Source: Picocystis sp. L7
Lineage: Eukaryota > Chlorophyta > Picocystophyceae > Picocystales > Picocystaceae
Assembly: GCA_020975725.1 (NCBI GenBank)
Contig: QXJR01000005.1
Location: 248,001 to 312,000, forward strand
Reading direction: 5' to 3'
Length of the DNA stretch: 64,000 nucleotides
Shown: piece after piece, positions 1-12,560 of the stretch
Numbering within the stretch: position 1 is the stretch's first letter
Layout of the letters: every line of letters starts with the position of its first letter
The notes under the pieces: generated by a model
Databases searched by the model: none
What the model saw: the letters and a program-made list of their open reading frames with translations, nothing else
What the model was told of the DNA's origin: nothing
Made by a program: the position numbers and the translations under genes

Positions 1-3000
1 TCAATGCAGCCCGTATCCGTAAGCTGAACTTACCATACAGGGTTGATGGACCTTGAGAAGCTTGTATCACCTGCAAGCAAACAGCAACAGAACATCAGCC
101 AAAGGATTACCAGTATAAACCATTGGACCTGGTTTACCTGGATGTGATGGGACCAATAAGTCCCGAGACACCTGCTGGATTCACACACATATTGTCAGTA
201 CTCGATCACTCAACAAAGTTTGGAATGACATACCTGATGACTAGCAAGGGTGAAGCTGGCAAGTTCACCAAGCAAGCTCTCACTAGTCTGGAAAGACTTT
301 TTGGTGGCTCAAAAGTCAAAGCCATTAGAACAGATCGAGGACAAGAATTCCTTCGATCAGACCTAAAGGCATACCTAGATGACCGTGGAATCAGTCATGA
401 ACTGACTGCTGGTTATGCCCCTGAACAGAATGACGCTGAACGGTTAAACAGGGATTTGCGCGATCATGCAAGCACCATGTTAGCCAACAGCAACTTACCT
501 TCCAAATATTGGGGAGAAGCAGTCTGAAACTACTCATACACCAGGAACAAACTCCCTGAATCAAATGGTGTTGATAAACAGACACCCTATGAAAGACTCA
601 CAGGACAAAAAGCAATCCTGAAAAACCTGCGCGTATTCGGTTGTGAGTGTTGGGTATTACGCCCCAAACACAAAGTTATTGGCAAGTTCGAACCAAGAAG
701 TACCAAAGGGATACTCCTTGGTTACGAGAACTCCACCACATACAGAGTTCTTGCTGGTAGCAACCTGGTCATAAGCAGAAACGTCATATTCAATGAACAG
801 AAGATGGGCGAATACGTCCCCACAATTCACGAAAAACGTACCTTTGGTGAATTGGTAAGCTACCAACACCAGCCAATTCAGTGGGAGAATACCCCACTGA
901 ATTGGCTGATATGGGTGCCAATGATACCCATTTAGCTTCAAGTGAAGACCAAAGTGAACAATCTGCAGAACCAACTCCAGAAACCGTCAACAGCAGCCAG
1001 ATCATGGAAACAGAACCAAACAATAGTCAGCGATATAATCTACGGCCAAACAGGAAAACGAACTACACTCCATTCCTTACCAAAGACTTACCTGATAAGT
1101 TTGATGGCTACAACAAAGCAATGAGCAGACCAGATAGGGAACGGTAGCAGGAATCCATAAAAACTGAACTGACTTTACTGAGCCAAATACGCACCTGGAC
1201 ATTTGCTGAATTACCCAAAGGCAAAAAGTCATTGGGTACCAAATGGATCTTCAACATTAAGAGAGATGGCTTGAACAATATCGTAAAGTATAAGGCCAAA
1301 CTAGTGGCCTTGGGCTGTCATCAGCCTCCTGAAGAAGATTACGATGAGATCTATGCATCAGTAGTCAGCAAAAATGCACTCAGACTTTTTCTCGCAGCAA
1401 TAAATGAGTTAGACTTACACTTACATCAACTGGATGTGGAAACTGCATTTCTAAATGCAGAAATCGGAGAAGAAGTATACCTGCACATTCCCAGTGGTTT
1501 AACAAACAACAAAGAGTCAACTCAAGTTTTGAAGCTCAACAGAAGTCTATATGGACTGAAACAGGCTCCCCGTGCATGGAACCACGAATTGACCAAAACA
1601 CTGACTGCACTCGGATTCACATGCAATCGACTGGACCAAAACGTAATGAAGTGCACACCCACAGAAGCCATAATCTACATGTGTTTCTATGTAGATGACA
1701 TAGTGATTGCCGGTCGAGATCTGCAGTGTGTACAGACCGTGAAAGATCTGATACACTCCAAATATAAAATCACTGACTTGGGAGATGCCCAGCACTTTCT
1801 CGGAATGACGATCATCAGAGATCGTAAAGCAGGAACAATGATACTGCATCAAGCAAACAAGGTCGGTGACTATGTACAGCAGCATGGTATCAAAACAAGC
1901 AAAACTTAATCAATACCGTTGAACGTACCTCTGCTGGATGATCCACTTGAAGATACGGTAGAACACCTGCAATATCAGAAAATATGTGGTCAGCTTGAAT
2001 ATCTCAGTGGAACCACCAGGCCGGATATTTGCTACGCAGCATCAGCATTGGCAAGGTACAACTCAAATCCAAAGAAATCACACTGGAACGCTCTTCATGG
2101 AACTCTGAAGTATTTGCACGGCACAGAAAACAAACAGTTAGTCTATCAAGCCACAGATGAAAACATATTGAAGCACATCAGTGTTGAAGCTTACAGCGAT
2201 GCAGATTATGCTGGAGAAAAGAGCAGCAGAAGGTCAAGGACTCGAGATGTGATCCATGCAATGGGATCACATGTGGCCTGGCAAAGCAAAATGCAACCTA
2301 CCATTCCAATATCCACCACGGAAGCGGAATACCAGGCAGCCACAGCCACAGTCAAAGAAGTACTGTGGATCAAGAACTATCTCAAGGAACCGCTGGAACC
2401 GCAAACAATATATGCAAAGATCAAGATGGACAATCAGTCAGCGTTACGTTTGATACTGAATCCACAATCCGTTACGCGCGCAAAGCATATTGACGTGCAA
2501 CATCGCTTTCTACGTGAACGTGCAGTGCGTGATGAAGCACAGTTCGAATACTGCCCTACTGACCGGATGTTCGCCGACTATCTTACCAAGCAAGTGCCAT
2601 TACAGAAGTTCAAGACCTGTATCCACGCCATCGGTATGAAAGAACCCTCGGAAATAGAGTTGAGTGGGAGTATTGAAACGAATGTTAATTCGTCTAGGGT
2701 TTACAGCTGTTCCTCCAAGACCGCGTCCTCCGACCAAGGGGAAGGGTCGATCGACAGCTCAACATGTGGATCGCCGACGACATGACCTGCGACGAACAAA
2801 CGTCGTGCAAGAACGAACCATAGAATTCGACATACGACTGCCGAATTCACTCAAGTATACCAATGAAAATACATTGGACGGAATCGAACACTTGCGACTA
2901 TTTAAGAGCGCAGTGCATGCTTTGTAATACAAAACTTTGACGAAGTCACCACCTCCACACCAGAATTCTCCTGCCATCGAGCCAACGCATCGAAAGTCGT

Positions 3001-3093
3001 TGTCGAAGGATAGAGAACACATTGAAGAAGCAGGAAAGGGTGTCAATTACCCCGCGCAGTAGCGAATGACATACTTCACAGCGGTTCAGAACC
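1..3093 (+). mobile_element. Ty1/Copia LTR retrotransposon (Copia 1), 3' part, broken
   Basis: The element enters from the left edge of the window. Its visible parts run in Copia order: integrase core (about 123-530, with the motifs YLDVMGP, RTDRGQEF and APEQND), reverse transcriptase (about 1232-1900, with YVDDIVIAGRD) and RNase H (about 1920-2640, with AYSDADYAGE and the STTEAEY signature). Integrase lying before reverse transcriptase is what separates Copia from Gypsy. A probable 3' LTR follows. The element is a fossil with about three breaks in the visible part. Its AT-richer codon use differs from the GC-rich elements to its right. Gag and protease would lie outside the window. Confidence 0.92.
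2668..3093 (+). repeat. probable 3' LTR of Copia 1
   Basis: This non-coding stretch follows the RNase H region and a purine-rich run near 2655-2670. It contains CGACTATTTAAGAGCGC and ends near TTCACAGCGGTTCAGAAC. Both have counterparts in the leader of the second Copia element at the right end (CGACTATGTAAAGAGCGCG and TTCACAACAGGTTCAGAAC). That is why I call it an LTR of a related family. Both limits are approximate. From 3094 to 3155 I see nothing recognisable. Confidence 0.5.
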
Positions 3094-3155
3094 ACGTCAC
3101 AACAATGCGTGGAACACAAAGTTTAAACTCAGAAGAAATCGATATTTCAATAGAA

Positions 3156-3656
3156 TGTCCCGGGTTCTCAATCGGGTAGCCCCGGGTACCCGGTCCACTA
3201 GTCCCTTACTGTGTTATCAAGCTGCAACGGGGCGTCTCCCGTTGATAGGGAGACTTTATCCCCATTCCCTTTGGGCAAGTATGCTGGGAGGTCGCGACCC
3301 TACTGAGGTAGGGCCAGGGGCTCGAAGGGGCCCTGTTCAAGCACGGCTGTGCTACAGGCTGAGGGGCTGCACGGTGTCGATGCGAGTGCCAACTCACGTT
3401 CGCCCCATGGCGACCACAACGGACGGTCAGATGTAACTCTAGGGAGCACGTGGGCTTCCACGACACCCCAGTTGCTCCAATTCCAACCGCTAGTGAGAGG
3501 CGGTGAGAGAGGTCGAGCCTAGCTCCCTCTTTGCTTTGTGATACACTTCTTCTACTTGCCAAGCCAAGTGCGCAACACGCCTCCTCTTCCGGTCCTGACC
3601 AACGTGACAAGGGACACCACCTGGACGCTCCAGCACGTCCGCTCGCGCCTCCCACG
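3156..3656 (-). repeat. LTR-like fragment E, distal piece
   Basis: Read on the minus strand, this block shares patches with the LTR-like block at 53890-54445, for example the run GCACGTGGGC of its plus strand and the nearby TTACATCTGACCGTCC on the minus strand. Together with 11405-11540 it forms one LTR-like unit that Gypsy A has split; the 5-bp duplication CCACG marks the insertion. It is either a solo LTR or part of an older Gypsy relative. No coding sequence is visible. The ends are approximate. Confidence 0.5.
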
Positions 3657-4374
3657 TATTGCACAGCGTCCGTGGAGACACTGCCAATTCACACACGTTT
3701 TGGGCCTCAAGGCAGCCAAGATGCCAAGGGAAGAGGATGGAAACGTCTTGAAGGGCGCGTTTGTGGAGCGTCAGTCGTGTGGGACGGCTCCTACTGACTT
3801 GTGCGAGTCTTGGCGGTGTTGAGAAGCCGCAGCAAGCTCGTGGTTGATGGAGGCACGCACTTGAGAAGTCGTCAAGGCAAAAAGTCTACTTTCAAGTCAA
3901 GTGAGGGGGCCTCTAGTAGGCCCTCAACCTAGCAGCAGTTCAGGGTGGTACCCTTATCTCTATGGGGCGCCTGGTGGTCACGTGGCCCTGTCGTCCTCAT
4001 CGGACGGTTGCACGACAGGCAAGCACGTGACCCAGATCCCCAGGGTGCTTCCCCACCCTTTGATCGACCTCGGGAGATTCGGGGGGATCCGGTCCCCCCT
4101 TTTGTCCGAGTCTCCTAGGATTGCTCCGAACTGAGCCCGGGCTTCATCGGGTTTGCCCTGGGTCTATCTGGACGGATGGTATCGGGAAGATCCCTCGTCT
4201 TCCCAGGTCCTGAGTCGCACTCGTCCAGTTGGGGAGGGGGTGCCCGTCTTGTACCTGATTGAATCTCCAGCGATTCACAGCAAGCTCCAAGCTCGCTTCT
4301 CTAAGCTACTGCTTGACAACGATCGTTGTCAAGCACCGGGTCCCATCGTAGGGGGGATCCTGCCCTCTGCAACA
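3657..4374 (-). repeat. Gypsy A 3' LTR (left copy)
   Basis: 718 bp, starting TATTGCACAGCGTCCGTGG and ending TGCAACA on the plus strand. It pairs with 10682-11399 and I see two differences. A purine-rich tract (GGGAATCGGGAGAG on the minus strand) abuts its inner edge, as expected next to a 3' LTR of a minus-strand element. Confidence 0.93.
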
Positions 4375-6379
4375 CTCTCCCGATTCCCGGCGAATGCCGC
4401 ATCACAGTTGGAAGTCATATACGTATGCCACGGGGTCATAAACCATGGCTCGTACTTGTTCGCCCAGGTAGTAATCAATCTTACCATCAGTCCATATGAT
4501 TTTGTGTAATCCGTCCTCAATGCTGTCAACCAAGCCTTGGAAGTAGGCTGGATCCGATCGATCAGGTGTATGAAAGAGTTCCTGAACCACTTGTCCCGCC
4601 AACTCGGTGGGTACAATGAATCTGGGACGGCGCCGAGTTTGGAACGGCAATTTGGTGAAGGTCCAGGTGTTGACCATGATGGGACTGGGTGATTGAAGGT
4701 AAGTTGTCTTCTTGTGTGTGAACACAACATTGTAGTTGCTGTGGGTGATTCCCTGTTCAGGTATGCATCCATTGGCCTCCTCAAGTGGCAGAAATTCTTC
4801 AAGCAAGGCTGCAGTTTCGTCGATCCAAAAGAAGCGTTGCGATGAATCAGCCAGGGAACTCTCGACCCTGTACCGCACCGGTTGTGTGGGAAAGGTTGCG
4901 TAGTCGCGCAGCAGAAAACGGCGGATGCGATACGTTGCAGAATTGGTCCGGATATCCGATGTATCCGGCAACGGTGCACGGGCAGGTTGCAGATGTTCAT
5001 CCATGGGAAACAAGGTGAGGTCTGAGTCCACCCAAGGTTCAATGCGGTCAACGTGAATGCGATCGGAGAACGCCGATCCAGGTGGTAAGTCCAACTGATA
5101 AGCACCATTTTGCAGAACTTTCTTGATTGTGTATGGGCCTACATAGTATGGATCCAATTTGTGTTTGTTAGTAGGACCTTTGAGTCCATACTGCACTTTT
5201 ACTTTGTCTCCCTTTTGGAAGGATTTTGTCCGTCGCTTCGCAGTGGCAGTTTCCATGCGACGAGCACCTTGAACCAGTTCCTGTAGGACAGCTTTGTAGA
5301 CTCTGCGATGGCAATCCAGCAGGTCTGATATGCGCTTATCAAAGCTGTCAACTGTGAGATCTGTAGCAGCAGCACCTGTGGTAGGAAGCTGCAAGTGCCA
5401 AGGTAGCCTGGATGAACATCCAAAAAGCAATGCAAAGGGAGAATGCTTGGTTACTGAATGCACGGAGTCATTATAAGCGTGCGCTGCTGCCTGAAGGTAT
5501 GCGTCCCATTGATGTTTATCAGTACAGGTTGTACGTAAAGTTTGGAGTAGCGTGCGATGCTAACGCTCGGCTCCTCCCTGTGACTGAGAATGATAAGGGG
5601 TACCTGTAACGTGACGGATGTTCAATGCAGCGCAGGATGCCTTGAACAGCGCACGATAGGCAGGCCCATTGTCAGTATGGATGTGTACCAGTGTGTGGTA
5701 CCGATATACTAGGTGATCCATCAGAAGCTGCGCTTGGCGATGTGCGCTCTAGGTTGACTGGATTGGCACATAAATCGCATACTTTGTAAATCGGTCGACA
5801 ACTGTCAGGACAGCATTATGACCCTGCGCTGTGAGCGGTAGATTCTCAACCATGTCCACTACCACCGTGTGGAACGGGTATGGGTGAAATTGTAATTCTG
5901 GACATAACGAAGAATGGCGCGAACGATTCCCAGGTTTTCCGAACTGGCAAACAGGACACCGGGCGACAAAATGATCAATGTAGGATCTCAGGTTATCCCA
6001 TGTAAAGTAACGAACAGCGTCAGCATGTGTACGTGTCACGCCAAAGTGTCGTGTGTCATGGATCATGTGCAGCAATTCCTTCCTCACAGAGTTATCTGCC
6101 GGTATAACCAATGACCATTGTTTGTTTTCTGTTGGGGCAAATAAGAGTGAGTCTTGGACCTTGTACCTTGCAGGTGGCTGCTGCAAGATGTCCTGGTACT
6201 TGGAATCAGTTTGAGCAGCCTGGCGAATACGCTCCAAGATGGAGGGCGAGTCACCTGAAGTAGAATGTAGTGAGGACTGCGTTGGCTGTGGAGTGGTGAT
6301 AGACGCGATAGAGCCACACACAATCCCAGCAGGATTGCGGCTAGCTAGCGGTCGAAGCGTCCGTGTGTGGTTCAGCCAT

Positions 6380-7255
6380 TGAGACACCATGTGAGCAATC
6401 CATCCTACAGGGAAGGCGTTGCCGCACATACGTCGCCGACTGGCATCACTGACATTCTTTGCAGCAGTGTCACCAGTGTGCATGCCAACGAGACGTTCAC
6501 GTTCGCCGGTAGACAGCGGGCAAGGTTTCCCGTCGGTTCCGCGTACCTAGGTAGAGCGCAGTCGGTCGCTGTGGGACCGTGCGCTAGCCATCAGCGTTCG
6601 GCATTTGGTGCGGGGCTGATGTATTGCGTCCAGGGGTACTCGCGCCCCATCATCCAGGCAGTCTTGCCAAGTAACGGGAAGCGGGGCGAGGTCCAGCGCA
6701 TTTCCTCGTTGACTTGGGAAAGAAGTCCAGCACAATCGTGTGCGTGCTTGGGCACTGTAGTGGGACATGTCTTCCAGCATTGGCTCACCAAACCAATCGG
6801 TGATCTGTTCCAGATGAGGTTGTAGGTGAGCAGCAAAGGGGGTGCATTCCAGCACATAATCTGGATGCCCCAGCTTGTTGTGTAGTTGGGCCACGGCTGT
6901 AAAGAGTTCGCGCGTGTCGTACAGGCCCAATGAAGGTTTTGATGCATTGGTGTTGGCCCTGGAGAAGGGCTGACACGGCACGCCAGCGACCATGAGATGC
7001 ACTTGGGGCAGTTTTCTTCTGTGCACCAGAGTTGTGACGTCATTGCCATAGCGGAAAATATCCTTCCTGGTAAACAGGCCGGGCCTGGAAAGGCGAACCT
7101 GGTGGAACACGCGGGATATTACGCTACGACAGTCCGGATCGGATTCAACTGCAATGTAATCCAGTACCACGTCAGATGTGGTAGGAATGATTAGCTCCAA
7201 TGCCCGCAGTGTGGTTCCCATGCCAGCACAAAGATCGAGGATACAAAGGGTGTTT
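6380..7255 (-). other. C5-cytosine DNA methyltransferase domain of Gypsy A
   Basis: The domain lies between the RNase H and integrase parts. Visible cytosine-C5 motifs are motif I (LDLCAGMGTTLRALE, the S-adenosylmethionine site), motif IV (GVPCQPFSRANT with the catalytic Cys), a motif VI-like VLECTPF, a motif VIII-like ARTRLCWTS and motif X (CGNAFPVGWIAHM). It is about 60-65 percent similar by eye to the corresponding domains of the C/D family. The family function is methyl transfer to carbon 5 of cytosine; activity here is not shown. Confidence 0.88.
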
Positions 7256-10200
7256 GCATCCTTTACTTTTGCTGAGTGCCGTGACAAATAGTCCGGGCCG
7301 ATGTTTTCTGATCTAGGCCTGTATTCGATCGTAAGGGGTGCAAAGTATGCAAGCTTTTCGATCCAGCGCATTTCTCGTGGCGATAGCTGTTCGGTAGCTT
7401 TGCTCCCCAAGAACTGGCTCGCTTTGTTGTCCGTTAGTACGGTGAACTGCTGACCAAAGAGGAGATGCCGCCAATGCTGAAGTGCGTACAGTATGGTACA
7501 CGTCTCCTTCTCAGCAGGGTGATAATTCTGCTGAGCGGTGTTGAATTTCTTCGACCAGTATTCTACGGGGCGCCAATCACCATTACAAGCTTGTTGCATG
7601 AGGGCAGCACCCATGCCTATGTCGGAGGCGTCTGTTTCGACGCGAATGGATCGATCTTCATCGAAAAGAGCCAGAATTGGTGCGGACGTGAGAGCTTTGA
7701 GCATGTTACAGAAAGCTTCTTCTTGGGGCTGTTTCCAGTATGAAGTGAAGGCATGCTTCAGCGATGCTTGATTTAGTTCTGTAAGCGGTGCAGCGAGCTC
7801 AGCATAGCGGGGCACAAAGCGCATGTAAAGCTGGCACAGCCCCAGAAAGGCCATGTTTTCTCGCTGCGTTTGGGGGCGAGTGAAGTGCTGGATCTTGGAC
7901 ATCAGGTGGGCTGTATAAGCCAACTTACTGTCGCGAATTCGAAAGCCTACCCATTCCAAAGTGCTTCTGAAGAAGTGGCATTTGGATCGTTTGAGGCGGA
8001 TATCGGCTTGTTTACAGGTTGCGAAGAACTCTTCCAGGTGTTGGAAGTGTTCCTGTTTCGTTTCTGAGTGAACGAGGATATCGTCCATGTACACTTTCAG
8101 GAATAGGAGGTGTCCAAACACCCTATTCATCATGCGCTGGAACATTGCTGGGGCATTGGCTGCCCCCATGGGCATAACCTTCCATACATAAGACCCAAAC
8201 GGGGTCACTACAGCAGTTTTGTCGATGTCCACGGGGTCCATACAGATCTGATGGAATCCGTCCAGGGCGTCCAACGAGGAGAAATACTTTGCTCCGCGCA
8301 GATTCTCTAAGTAGTCGTCAATGCGGGGCAGAGGGTATCTATCCTTTACCGTGACGTTGTTGAGCAAACGGTAGTCAAATACTACCCTCCAGCCACCGTC
8401 CTTTTTCGGAACCAGAATGAGAGGAGCTCCCCAACAGGATCCTGCACACAGATTCATGTTTCCGGCGTTTACATATTCAGCGATTAGCTCCTTCAGGGCT
8501 GCCTGTTGACGTGGAGACAATCTGTAGTAATTCCTGTAGTGCGGGGTCGCCCCGTCAACCAGTTGTATTTTGAATGCTTCTCCTGGTATTCGCTCCGGTG
8601 GTGGCTCGACACGTGGTTCAAACAAATGCTTATAGCGTACATTCAAGAGATCTTTTAGACGTGCCCGGTCTGTTTCGTCGAGCGGATATTCATTGCTGAC
8701 TTGACTTCGCATGTGGGTCAAGTTAGTCTCTTCCTCAACTAGTTCTTTGCTTGTATCCAGTGGTTGCCTCATCAGCAATAGACAACCAGGATGTTTGACT
8801 GCTTGTCGGGCCTCGCTTCGAGGCACAATTAGATCCACTTTCCGAGGGGCGATAAACTGCTGATCGCCGTAGACAATATGTTTTGTACTGTTGCTATCGC
8901 GCAGGATCATCCGATGTTGGGGCCAGTCCAAGGCCTCCAGGTATTGGTGGCAAAAGTTTGCCGCCAATATGCAATCAAAGGTTTCTAACGGAGCCACTCC
9001 GAACTCGATGCGAGTTCGGAACCCGTCAATTGAGAATGGAGCCCTGATTACTGGGGCAGTGTGGACCTTCTGGCCTACAGCCACGCTGTAATCGTAGGAC
9101 GCTGTTGTGCACTCCCATGACACCCCTTCTGGGTCGGCCTGTCGCAAACTATCGTACAAACGCTCGCTAATGAACGAGTAGCTGGCCAGGGTGTCTAAAT
9201 AAGCTTGAGTCGTAATTTTTTGTGATTTTTTTCCAAAGTTAGTTTCAGCAGCAAGGAATTCTCCCCTAGGTCTGTTACTAGCAACAGAATTTAGGTTGAT
9301 GCATTCCTTCAGTTTGGTAACCAGGGCGGCTGCCTGTTGCGCTCCCGGCTCCGTCCCGCTGACCGAAGTAACGGGACGGAGAGTCATCAGTTTTTTGGTG
9401 CTCCCATTACAGATGCCATTTTGCAGCCCGAGTGGTCATGGCCATAACGGCGGCATCGTAAGCACAGGGAATGAGCCTGGCACAGGTTACGTTCCTCTGA
9501 GGTGAGCTTTGCTCCTAAAGCTTTACCTCCCAACTGCTGCTGGACCTTTGTAATGGACTGCTTCTGTTCGTCAAAGCGTTTTCGCTGTCGCTTTGCTGGT
9601 GCCAATTCCTGTATTGAACTGGGGGGCCGCGCTGGCAAGGCAGTTGCTACTCCATTCTCTGATGCTGGACCGGCCCGAACGACGCTATGAGCGCTCCGTG
9701 GAGGCAATCTGCGGCCTGTCCATTTTCCAGCAGCATCCTTGATCTCCCTGCCAGTCTGCTCATGCATATCGCGCTTTAGCTTGAATATTACACCAGGCAA
9801 ACTTCCAGGTTGCATATCTGGTACCTTGTCAACCTCAATCAGGTGATTCAAGTGCTTGTACAAGGCTCGTTGGAGGGAGCTGGGCAGGCCATGTTGTAGT
9901 CTGGCCGCGATGTCATCTTCAGTCAGCATACGGCAGAGCGGCGAATAGCTTGCATTGACTACAAAGCTCAACTCGACCAGCCTATTGAGAAACTGTATCG
10001 CATTTTCTGTTCGGCGCATCCGGGTAGTGTAGAACTCTCGCCACGCTTCCGGTCCAGGGTCGTGACTCTGGAAAGTCCGCTTCAGGTACGCAAAAAGGTC
10101 ATCCACTGATCGTAACGAGTTGGCATCGCGCATGAGCAAGTTCTGTACCATGGCCTTTACCGTACCGGCCAGTGTTTGCTTGATCGCTAGAACCAGTTGT

Positions 10201-10681
10201 TCCATGGGGCGATCGTAGGCATACGCTTGACACCAACACAACACATCGCGGTACCAATAGGACAAAGCGTATGGATTGTCTTCGACCTCTATCCCCGAGA
10301 ACTTTTCCGGCGCTCGAGCGACACTTTCTGCAAATTCTTGGAGTCCTAGAGCGCGGAACCGTAGAGGCTCGTAAGACGAGGCAGCCCCTCTTCTTCCAAC
10401 GGTGTGTGGGATGGTACGGCTGTTCTTCCGACGCCGATGGCTTGTCCTTTACTTCCGGGAGCGTAAGCCCATCAGTTGCTGTCTTCATATCATCGGGTGA
10501 GGAAGCTTGTTTGGCTTGTAGGAGTTCCTAGAGCTCCGCCAATTTTTCTTCAAGTCCCTCCCTCCGAGACTTTTCCTCCTCGAGGTTCCGTTCGAGGGTG
10601 TCCCATCTTTCTTCGGCCCTTCTTCGTCCAAGGACGACATCCCTCAGGCTTTCTAGCGTCGTTGAGCTTTGGCTTCGACAG

Positions 10682-11399
10682 TATTGCACAGCGTCCGTGG
10701 AGACACTGCCAATTCACACACGTTTTGGGCCTCAAGGCAGCCAAGATGCCAAGGGAAGAGGATGGAAACGTCTTGAAGGGCGCGTTTGTGGAGCGTCAGT
10801 CGTGTGGGACGGCTCCTACTGACTTGTGCGAGTCTTGGCGGTGTTGAGAAGCCGCAGCAAGCTCGTGGTTGATGGAGGCACGCACTTGAGAAGTCGTCAA
10901 GGCAAAAAGTCTACTTTCAAGTCAAGTGAGGGGGCCTCTAGTAGGCCCTCAACCTAGCAGCAGTTCAGGGTGGTACCCTTATCTCTATGGGGCGCCTGGT
11001 GGTCACGTGGCCCTGTCGTCCTCATCGGACGGTTGCACGACAGGCAAGCACGTGACCCAGATCCCGAGGGTGCTTCCCCACCCTTTGATCGACCTCGGGA
11101 GATTCGGGGGGATCCGGTCCCCCCTTTTGTCCGAGTCTCCTAGGATTGCTCCGAACTGAGCCCGGGCTTCATCGGGTTTGCCCTGGGTCTATCTGGACGG
11201 ATGGTATCGGGAAGATCCCTCGTCTTCCCAGGTCCTGAGTCGCACTCGTCCAGTTGGGGAGGGGGTGCCCGTCTTGTACCTGATTGAATCTCCAGCGATT
11301 CACAGCAAGCTCCAAGCTCGCTTCTCTAAGCTACTGCTTGACAACGATCGTTGTCAAGCACCGGGTCCCATCGTAGGGGGGATCCTGCCCTGTGCAACA
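10682..11399 (-). repeat. Gypsy A 5' LTR (right copy)
   Basis: 718 bp matching 3657-4374. Being the right-hand copy of a minus-strand element, it is the 5' LTR. The sequence just inside it on the minus strand starts CTGTCGAAGC, as in Gypsy B, and not with the TGG usual for a tRNA-primed binding site. Confidence 0.93.
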
Positions 11400-11404
11400 C
11401 CACG

Positions 11405-11540
11405 CCGGCCGAGGCTCCTTCAACGCAAGGGAGAAGAGAGAGAAGAAGACCCCGGGACAAGGGGTGCAGGGCCCGTTCTCCGACGAAATCGTCATCACCA
11501 AGGGTGAGTGTGTGAAGCAAACAACTCCACGGACGCAAGT
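11405..11540 (-). repeat. LTR-like fragment E, proximal piece
   Basis: This continues fragment E on the far side of Gypsy A. Its minus-strand start, near CTTGCGTCCGTGGAG, resembles the LTR starts of the A/B family (CAAAGCGTCCGTGAGGAG). That suggests an older, diverged member of the same LTR superfamily. Confidence 0.45.
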
Positions 11541-11779
11541 CTAATAGTGGTGGTGGCGTCGGCGTGCGTTCACGCTCGTTCGCTCGTACGTTCGTGTCGC
11601 CGCGGTGCTCGAGACCGTTGGGCGGAACGTTGAGGAACGTTGTTGTCTTCTTTTCATTCCCCTCCGCCGCAATTAATATTGCATCTTAAGTCCATTGGGG
11701 AATCCGCCCGGGGCTAAGCCACGTATTTATCCGGTTCATCGGGCACAGAGCCCTTATTAGAAAGGGGGACAAACCGGTC
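11541..11779. other. unclassified flank of the tandem array
   Basis: No gene or known repeat is recognisable in these 239 bp. They contain CGTTCG-type short repeats (about 11565-11600) and an AT-rich patch near 11671-11690. The array starts abruptly at 11780. Confidence 0.5.
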
Positions 11780-12560
11780 CAGGGGTGGGCCACTTTTTCA
11801 GGGGTGTGGTGAGGGGTACGTCCCTTCTTTTCCCCCCTTCTCTCCACCGTGTCCTCGAAAGATAAGGGAGCCTTCCCTCTCTCACCACCACTCGCTCCTC
11901 GTGCCTCCCCCTTGAGATGGGCTCGTGTCCCTCCATGAGCTGGGCGTGAGGTCCCACCCAAGTGGGGGGAAGGGGAGAGGGAGGGTCTCGAACCCATCGA
12001 GATTCCTTCGAGCGACCCCATGTTTTTGGGTGCACCGTCGTGAATTTGGGAGCGTTTGCGTCCAAAATCTAGGACGAGGTAGAGGAGCCAACCACACGTG
12101 CTTGTCTTAAAAAGTATGGAGAACGGATCCATATTCGAGGAGAGAGGCCCCTTCAAACGAGACCCTCCAAAATCCCTGCTCTTGACCCCACCCACGACGG
12201 ATTCCGACGATTTTTGCGCGCGAAAGAGCGGGCGATGGCGGAAATTTTGGCGGGAAAAGGAGGAGGAGGGGGAACTCTTTTTAAGTCCGTAGGTGGGCGG
12301 CCGCCGTAGGCGGCCCCCCCGAAGGAAGTAAAGAAGGAAAAGGAACGCCGAAAAACGAGATTTTCAAACGCAGCAAAAACTTTGCCCTGGGATGTTCGGC
12401 CCTTGTTGGACAAGGCGAGCGTCCGTTCCGAGGGAAGAGGAGTGGAATCTCATCTACGAGAGTTTCAGAGTACACACCCAAAAAAAACGGACGCCACGTC
12501 CTTGTCAAGCAAGATCTACCGCCCCTGAAGCAGGGCCAGGGGGGTGTGGCCCTGGGGTGG
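11780..12560. repeat. array segment S1
   Basis: Non-coding 781-bp segment. It has a perfect hairpin GGCCGCC-GTA-GGCGGCC (12299-12315), an E2F-like pair (TTTTTGCGCGCGAAA near 12214 and TTTTGGCGGGAAAA at 12246-12259) and a second hairpin (AGGGCCA/TGGCCCT) near its end. S1 shares a variant haplotype with S6 only: CGAAAGATAAGGG, GCCTCCCCCTTG, GGGTGCACC and CGTTTGCGTCC. Together with S6 it has the GTGTCCTCG form where the other copies read TTGTCCTCG. Confidence 0.9.

Larger units (their letters stand above)
3657..11399 (-). mobile_element. Ty3/Gypsy retrotransposon A with embedded DNA methyltransferase, broken
   Basis: This 7743-bp element lies on the minus strand between 718-bp LTRs and is flanked by the 5-bp duplication CCACG (3652-3656 and 11400-11404). 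Parts in minus-strand order: gag (about 9390-10490, CCHC knuckle CLRCRRYGHDHSGC), protease (about 9170-9230), reverse transcriptase (about 7990-8590, KVYMDDILVHS), RNase H (about 7270-7700), cytosine methyltransferase (about 6380-7255), integrase (about 5500-6110) and a C-terminal extension (about 4400-5250). It is broken, with about three or four breaks. Even so I count only two differences between its LTRs, so it inserted recently. It belongs to the same family as Gypsy B and sits inside LTR-like fragment E. Confidence 0.93.

Noticed and set aside
3155-3436. 93-codon frame next to Gypsy A
   Set aside because: It lies in LTR-like fragment E and has no domain or codon bias supporting a gene.
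11983-11995. Pol III B-box-like GGTTCGAGACC on the minus strand of each S segment, suggesting a tRNA or SINE
   Set aside because: No matching A box and no cloverleaf could be built around it. A single B-box match is not enough.
11686-12195. Repeated 60-170-codon frames in the S segments (both strands)
   Set aside because: They are low-complexity Pro/Arg/Gly-rich translations of GC-rich DNA that change between copies with small indels, so no coding constraint is visible.
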